This document shows, one piece after another, positions 54,690 to 59,160 of a DNA stretch of 59,160 bases (position 1 is its first letter; each line of letters opens with the position of its first letter). This DNA comes from Pullulanibacillus pueri (GTDB lineage Bacteria > Bacillota > Bacilli > Bacillales > Sporolactobacillaceae). The stretch is from NCBI RefSeq assembly GCF_014639255.1, contig NZ_BMFV01000031.1:1-59160 (forward strand), written 5' to 3'. The notes beneath the pieces were generated by a model, which did no database searches, was not told the origin of the DNA, and saw only the letters and a program-made list of their open reading frames with translations. Position numbers and translations under genes: made by a program.

Positions 54690-54731
54690 AAAACTCCACT
54701 TTGGTCGCCATTAAGGACCAAGTGGAGTTTT
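54690..54731 (-). terminator. Intrinsic terminator of the second formate dehydrogenase operon
   Basis: AAAACTCCACTTTGGTC pairs with GACCAAGTGGAGTTTT (a single bulged T) around a 9-nt loop, directly after the zinc-ribbon stop codon. A and T runs on both flanks make it bidirectional. Confidence 0.9.
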
Positions 54732-54733
54732 AT

Positions 54734-54871
54734 TTATCCTTCTATATCAGGTTCTGGAGCACTAGGTTTTAAATCATTCCTGCAGTTTTCACACACATAT
54801 AATATCCGTCTGTTGAGAACTTCATCATTCTCTTCTGTTTGTTGTGTACCACAGACTTCACAAACCTTCAT
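54734..54871 (-). CDS. 45-residue zinc-ribbon protein
   Basis: Small gene too short for usual ORF cut-offs. MKVCEVCGTQQTEEND begins a treble-clef-like fold; C4, C7 and a second pair, in YVCENCRND, give a four-cysteine zinc site. The end is acidic and proline-rich. GGGTGG stands seven bases before the ATG. It is the last gene of the second formate dehydrogenase operon, 30 bases after the HMA-fold gene, and ends at the operon terminator. Role unknown; the position suggests an accessory. Confidence 0.75.
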   Translation of the reverse strand: MKVCEVCGTQQTEENDEVLNRRILYVCENCRNDLKPSAPEPDIEG

Positions 54872-54901
54872 TTTTACACCACCCCTTAATTTTTACTCAG
54901 A

Positions 54902-55111
54902 TTATTCTTGAATAGAGAAACCTGAGTCTTTTAACGCTTGGACAAAATCGTCATAGGAGGCAGAGTTTTCATTGTAGCTGAACTTAGCTTCTTGCCTTTC
55001 CAGACTCACTTCCGCATTTCGAACGCCCCAGACATCCTTTAAAGCCTGTTCCACTTTATCCACATCTTCCTTTGACTGTAAATCACTTATTTTCACTTGT
55101 CGTTCTTCCAT
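54902..55111 (-). CDS. HMA-fold protein lacking the metal-binding CxxC
   Basis: 69 residues with the alternating strand-helix pattern of heavy-metal-associated domains: VKISDLQSKEDVDKVEQAL, GVRNAEVSLERQEAKF, and DDFVQALKDSGFSIQE. The usual M-x-C-x2-C metal site is replaced by KISDLQSKED and there is no cysteine, so copper or zinc binding as in CopZ is unlikely. ATG at 55111 has GAGGAGGG upstream; the frame open to 55165 overlaps the DUF1641 gene. It lies in the second formate dehydrogenase operon; function unknown. Confidence 0.75.
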   Translation of the reverse strand: MEERQVKISDLQSKEDVDKVEQALKDVWGVRNAEVSLERQEAKFSYNENSASYDDFVQALKDSGFSIQE

Positions 55112-55130
55112 TTTTTCCAAGCCCTCCTCA

Positions 55131-55631
55131 TTAGGCATGACCCTTTTCGCGTTGAAGAGACTCACCCATTCCTTCTAAAATCGTGATCAACATGGCCAGC
55201 GACTCTTTCACCTCTGGTTTCTTCATGGCTTTCCCTAATGACCAAAGGCTTGTCTTCTTATCGTTTGACTCTGTTGCTGTTGCTTTATCAACGCCATGAC
55301 CAATGCCATCCATTAACATCTGGATTTGATCAGGATTGAGTGAACCAAGAAATTTGAACATATTCATCCCATTTTTCATGACTTTGTGCATCGCAGGTTG
55401 ATTCACTTGGTGAATCATAATCTCTGCTACATCGACACGCCTTTTTGCTAATGCGTCTAAGGCATCTAATACACCCATTTGATCGAGTTGAGAAACGATA
55501 TCCATGACTTTCATAATCGCTTCCCCGTTTTCTGCTACGGCTCCAAGGATTTTACTTATGGATTGAGCTTGTAACTCTTCTGGGGTAGGATCAACTCTTC
55601 TAATTTGCGTGATAGCTTTCGCCAAACTCAT
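55131..55631 (-). CDS. DUF1641 family protein linked to formate dehydrogenase (copy 2)
   Basis: 166-residue helical protein homologous to 51928-52425: both have a KILD/KVMDIV-LDQMGVLDAL-ALA segment and a C-terminal helix before GMGESL. The 5' end overlaps the second formate dehydrogenase gene by 32 bases, so translation is coupled. AGGAGG is only two bases before the ATG at 55631 and seven before a TTG at 55625, so the latter may be used. Confidence 0.9.
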   Translation of the reverse strand: MSLAKAITQIRRVDPTPEELQAQSISKILGAVAENGEAIMKVMDIVSQLDQMGVLDALDALAKRRVDVAEIMIHQVNQPAMHKVMKNGMNMFKFLGSLNPDQIQMLMDGIGHGVDKATATESNDKKTSLWSLGKAMKKPEVKESLAMLITILEGMGESLQREKGHA

Positions 55632-58581
55632 CTCCTCCTAATTTAAATAACTCTGGAATCGGCGTAAAATCCTCACGTTTCCATTTATCTTCAACCCTTA
55701 CGCTAATTTGCGGGATGCGATGACCAAAGCGATGGTTTTTATCCGGTAAAGGAGATGGCCCCTCATCTTCTAAAATTTCCATCTTAACTCCTGCTTCTTT
55801 ATAGTTTGGGGTATGGGTGATGTAATCAAAATAGCTACTGGTCAGACGGTTCACCATTTCATTATCTTTACGAGCATTCATGGTGAGATATAACTCTTTT
55901 CCTTGCACACGGTCCGTCACGACTGCCCGAACCTTAATTTTTCCATATGGTGACGTCAATCGAACCAATGCCCCATCTTCTATTCCACGATCACGAGCCT
56001 GTTCAAGAGAAATTTCCACCCATGGTTCATGCACTTTGTGATTGATACCTTCTGATCTCCCTGTCATATTCCCCTCATGAAAATGTTCCAGTAATCGACC
56101 ATTATTTAAATGGAAGTCAAATTCTTCGCCAATGTCATGAGGCTTAGTCCAGTCAACCGGGATAAGCCTTGCTTTACCATCTGGAAATGCAAATGTATCT
56201 TGATATAAAAGTGGTGTGCTTTCACCGTTTTTCTTCACCGGCCATACTTGACTATTAAAGCCTTCCAGCTTCTCATAACTCACGCCAGCAAAATAGGTCG
56301 CAAGGCTGGCGGCTTCAGCCATAATGTCACTTGGGTGCTTATAATCCCAGTGTGCCCCCATTTTATTCGCGAGCTCCTGAAAAATCTGCCAATCAGGTTT
56401 GGAATCACCCATAGGTTCAAACACTTGATACAATCTTTGAATGCGTCTTTCCGTATTCGTAAAGGTGCCTTCCTTTTCTAGGCTTGGTGAAGCCGGTAAA
56501 ATCACATCTGCAAATTGAGCCGTTTTACTGAAAAAGACATCTTGGACAACAAAAAAGTCAAGGTTTTCTAAGTTTTTATCTACATAATTAATATTCGAAT
56601 CCACAATCGCCATCTCTTCACCAAATAAGTAAAGAGCTTTTAGATCCCCCTTCTCGATTCCTTCAACCATCTGATGATTGTCATAACCAGGATCTTTCGG
56701 CAATTGAACATCCCAAGCCTTCTCATAACGTGCTCTAACCTCGTCATCCTCAACAGCTTCGTATCCCGGGAACCAACCCGGCATCGTCCCGAAGTCGCAA
56801 GCGCCTTGTACATTATTATGTCCACGTAATGGATAAGCCCCTGTCCCTGGGCGTCCAAAGTTACCGGTAATGAGCAGTAAGTTGGCGATCGCGGTACTGG
56901 AATCTGTTCCACCCATATGTTGGGTAATGCCCATCGCCCAAAGCATACAAACTGATTTAGCCTCATGAATCATATTCGCCATTTGAATCAATTCTTCTTT
57001 AGAAATGCCTGTATGTTCTTCAGCGTATTCTAATGTGAATTTTTCAAGTGATTTTTTATACTCCTCTAATCCATTGACTCTATTGTTAAGGAATGCTTTA
57101 TCTTCCCATCCTTGATCAAGGAAATACTTTGAGAGTGCATTCAACCAAATCATATCGGTACTTGGCTTCGTATGAACAAATAGATCGGCGCGCTCAGCAA
57201 GTTCATTTTCTCTCAGATCAACAACCATGAGCTTTTGACCGTGAAGTTTATGGGCGCGCTTCACACGAGTCGCTAGCACGGGATGTGATTCTGCAGGATT
57301 GGCGCCAATTGTGATCACTAAATCAGATTGCTCGATATCGCGAATAGTACCAGAATCGCCACCAATGCCTACTGTTCGCATTAAAGCTGAACTTGCTGGG
57401 GATTGACAATATCTTGCACAGTTATCGACATTGTTAGTGCCAATAATAGCACGCGCAAACTTTTGAAATAAAAAGTTTTCTTCATTTGTACATTTAGAAG
57501 AGGCAATAAACCCTAAAGCATCCGCCCCATGCTCTTTTTTAATGGCTCTAAATTTACTTGCAATCAAACTGAGCGCTTCATCCCAGCTTGCTTCAACAAA
57601 TTCATCACCACGGCGAATTAATGGTTTTGTTAATCGTTCTTCACTGTTAACAAAATCCCATCCGAATTTTCCTTTAATACAGGTTGAGATGCCATTGACA
57701 GGGGCTTCCTCCTGTGGCTCAATCTTTAATATTTTTCGATCCTTCGTCCATACCTCAAAACTGCAACCGACGCCGCAATAGGTACAGACGGTTTTCGTCC
57801 TTTTTATACGCTCTTTTCGCATCGAGGCTTCCATTTCAGAAATGGCAAAAATTTCTTTATAACCGGGTTCAACCTCTTTTGTAATATCAATCATTGGTTC
57901 TAAAACATTTTGTGGAATACCTGTTAAGTAACCCGCTTCACCTAACATCGATTTCTCCATGAGAGCGTTACAGGGGCATACAGTGACACAATGTCCACAG
58001 GACACACAAGATGATTCGTCTATCGGCACGTCATTATCCCAAATGACTCTGGGAGCTTCGCGATCCCAATCAATGGACAAGGTTTCATTAACCTGAAGGT
58101 CTTGGCAAGCCTCCACACACCGTCCACAAAGAATACATTGATCAGGTTCATAGCGATAAAAAGGATGTGAATTGTCCGCCGGATAAGGCTTCGGTTCAAA
58201 TTGATATTTTTGGTGTTCAATTTCGAGATATTCTGCAGTGTTATGTACGACACAATTGCCATTATTGTTATCACACACTGTGCAATACAGCTCATGATTC
58301 TTTAGAATTCTCGACATCGCTTCATATTGAGCCTCTTTAATCGGTTCCGACAGCGTATCTACCTTCATGTCCGGCTCGGCTTTGGTTGCACAAGCTCTCA
58401 TCATTTCACCGTTAACATTGACGAAACACGTATCACAGGTTTGGATCGTGCCAAGATTAGCATGATAACAGATGGACGGAATGTAAGAATCGTGTGCTCT
58501 TGCCACCTCTAAAACTGTTTGTCCAGCCTCAGCCGTATACTCCTCTCCATTAATTTGGATTGTAAATGAAGAACTTTTCAT
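55600..58581 (-). CDS. Formate dehydrogenase-like molybdoenzyme, alpha subunit (copy 2, YjgC/YrhE type)
   Basis: 993-residue paralogue of the enzyme at 48972-51905, colinear along its whole length: 2Fe-2S domain (CYHANLGTIQTCDTC), His/Cys cluster CTVCDNNNGNC, two 4Fe-4S motifs (CILCGRCVEAC, CVSCGHCVTVCPC), CTYCGVGCSFEVW, bis-MGD domains. The catalytic-site residue is Cys392 in NCARYCQSP, followed by Gln393, and R586-G587-H588 replaces Arg-Gly-Gln, as in copy 1. It runs about 20 residues longer at the C-terminus. The ATG at 58581 has AGAGGT upstream; the frame is open farther but not convincing. Operon: this gene, DUF1641, HMA-fold and zinc-ribbon genes. Confidence 0.92.
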   Translation of the reverse strand: MKSSSFTIQINGEEYTAEAGQTVLEVARAHDSYIPSICYHANLGTIQTCDTCFVNVNGEMMRACATKAEPDMKVDTLSEPIKEAQYEAMSRILKNHELYCTVCDNNNGNCVVHNTAEYLEIEHQKYQFEPKPYPADNSHPFYRYEPDQCILCGRCVEACQDLQVNETLSIDWDREAPRVIWDNDVPIDESSCVSCGHCVTVCPCNALMEKSMLGEAGYLTGIPQNVLEPMIDITKEVEPGYKEIFAISEMEASMRKERIKRTKTVCTYCGVGCSFEVWTKDRKILKIEPQEEAPVNGISTCIKGKFGWDFVNSEERLTKPLIRRGDEFVEASWDEALSLIASKFRAIKKEHGADALGFIASSKCTNEENFLFQKFARAIIGTNNVDNCARYCQSPASSALMRTVGIGGDSGTIRDIEQSDLVITIGANPAESHPVLATRVKRAHKLHGQKLMVVDLRENELAERADLFVHTKPSTDMIWLNALSKYFLDQGWEDKAFLNNRVNGLEEYKKSLEKFTLEYAEEHTGISKEELIQMANMIHEAKSVCMLWAMGITQHMGGTDSSTAIANLLLITGNFGRPGTGAYPLRGHNNVQGACDFGTMPGWFPGYEAVEDDEVRARYEKAWDVQLPKDPGYDNHQMVEGIEKGDLKALYLFGEEMAIVDSNINYVDKNLENLDFFVVQDVFFSKTAQFADVILPASPSLEKEGTFTNTERRIQRLYQVFEPMGDSKPDWQIFQELANKMGAHWDYKHPSDIMAEAASLATYFAGVSYEKLEGFNSQVWPVKKNGESTPLLYQDTFAFPDGKARLIPVDWTKPHDIGEEFDFHLNNGRLLEHFHEGNMTGRSEGINHKVHEPWVEISLEQARDRGIEDGALVRLTSPYGKIKVRAVVTDRVQGKELYLTMNARKDNEMVNRLTSSYFDYITHTPNYKEAGVKMEILEDEGPSPLPDKNHRFGHRIPQISVRVEDKWKREDFTPIPELFKLGGDEFGESYHAN

Positions 58582-58822
58582 CACACTACCTCTTTTCACT
58601 GTGATTTTACTCTGCTTCAGATAACTATTAGGATTGCCCATTACATGTCTTAACAAAACATTTAAAGTGTATAGTAAGAATGAAACAAAACTTTAATCCA
58701 TTTTCATTTATTGTCTTCAAAGATTTAGCTTTACCTTTTTTGGGAATAATACTAGTGAATTTCTAAAATCTTGTTTGTCTCATCTTCATTTTTACATCTG
58801 AAGAGAAGAAAGGGATTGGAAA

Positions 58823-59041
58823 ATGGATAAAGAAACACTCTTTGAACGTATTGAAACAATGATTCATTCCTCAACGAAAAGACCGAAACATACAGCTTTA
58901 TCTACAGTAAAGATTGCAGATCTCTTTGGCGTTACCCCAAAAGAGGTGGAGGAAACTCTTCATGAACTCGTCTCTGAAGGCAGATTACAAAAGTCAAAAC
59001 TGACCGAACCACCACATAGCGAAATTTATTTACTTCCTTAA
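58823..59041 (+). CDS. Small winged-helix-like protein of unknown function
   Basis: 72 residues beginning MDKETLFERIETMIHS, with a likely helix-turn-helix: TVKIADLFGVTPKEVEETLHELVSEGRLQK. The last residues may form the wing. It is divergent from the second formate dehydrogenase (240 bases between starts), so it could regulate that operon (inference). AAGGG lies upstream of the ATG. No further domain. Confidence 0.65.
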   Translation: MDKETLFERIETMIHSSTKRPKHTALSTVKIADLFGVTPKEVEETLHELVSEGRLQKSKLTEPPHSEIYLLP

Positions 59042-59122
59042 CTAAAAACTTGTTGGAAAGCCCCACAAACCAACCTGTCCTTGCTTAGGCACTGAAAAAA
59101 AGGTTCTAAGTCAAATGTTGGG

Positions 59123-59148
59123 GTAGGAGTAAAGCTCCTACTCTTTAT
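59123..59148 (+). terminator. Intrinsic terminator near the window end
   Basis: GTAGGAG / CTCCTAC with loop TAAAG, followed by TCTTTATC, inside a longer GGGG ... CCCC symmetry. It lies 80 bases past the small helix-turn-helix gene. Confidence 0.65.
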
Positions 59149-59160
59149 CCCCACTTAAAA

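Noticed and set aside
1..59160. CRISPR array, prophage, tRNA genes or intact insertion sequences
   Set aside because: No regularly spaced repeats, phage structural genes, tRNA cloverleaf or transposase frames were found on reading both strands.

Overview
The window looks like chromosome of a low-GC, endospore-forming member of the Bacillales. Evidence: a class B RNase P RNA; the B. subtilis-like order ypsC - rnpB - gpsB - ypsA - yprB - yprA; AGGAGG-type ribosome binding sites with many TTG and GTG starts; a class III fructose-bisphosphatase; and a LysM/SleB-type cell-wall hydrolase. I cannot fix the genus. I see no prophage, CRISPR array, tRNA or intact insertion sequence.

Layout. 0.5-6.3 kb: a Kef-type antiporter, a class I aldolase and a response regulator / BcrAB-like ABC transporter / histidine kinase operon. 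7-10 kb: malic enzyme and cysteine synthase. 10-13.4 kb: an unrecognised protein, two SAM methyltransferases and a SnoaL-like protein. 13.6-17 kb: a MarR regulator with an old-yellow-enzyme homologue (namA), a DJ-1/PfpI protein and an aldo/keto reductase, probably an electrophile-stress unit with a 22-bp operator candidate. 17.2-27.9 kb: mqo, map, a secreted glucosaminidase, fbp, a LysM hydrolase, two oxidoreductases and two frameshifted small membrane genes. 28-38 kb: an MFS exporter, the ypsC-rnpB-gpsB-ypsA-mrfB-mrfA block, a GNAT and a NUDIX hydrolase.

38-59 kb is a molybdenum island. Molybdate uptake (modA, modB, no modC), molybdopterin synthesis and insertion (moaA, moaB, moaC, moaD, moaE, moeA, moeB, mobA, mobB) and fdhD surround two paralogous formate-dehydrogenase-like molybdoenzymes. 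Each enzyme is followed by a DUF1641 protein. Small genes around them (a DUF2294 protein, a Cys-free Mrp ATPase, an HMA-fold protein without CxxC, a 45-residue zinc ribbon, a 72-residue helix-turn-helix protein) are likely accessory.

The strongest new observation is a pair of homologous leader RNAs, one before the TRIC/UPF0126 gene (minus strand, about 38.86-39.02 kb) and one before the first formate dehydrogenase (plus strand, about 48.43-48.60 kb). Both have a 17-bp-spaced promoter, an identical 13-nt block, a 41-nt block with 29 identities, and an intrinsic terminator whose 5' arm overlaps the end of the conserved block. I do not recognise them as a known riboswitch. Second, both formate-dehydrogenase-like enzymes have Cys-Gln where canonical enzymes have Sec/Cys-His, and Arg-Gly-His where those have Arg-Gly-Gln, which looks like a reciprocal exchange in the active site. 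Two families of decayed intergenic repeats are also scattered through the window.
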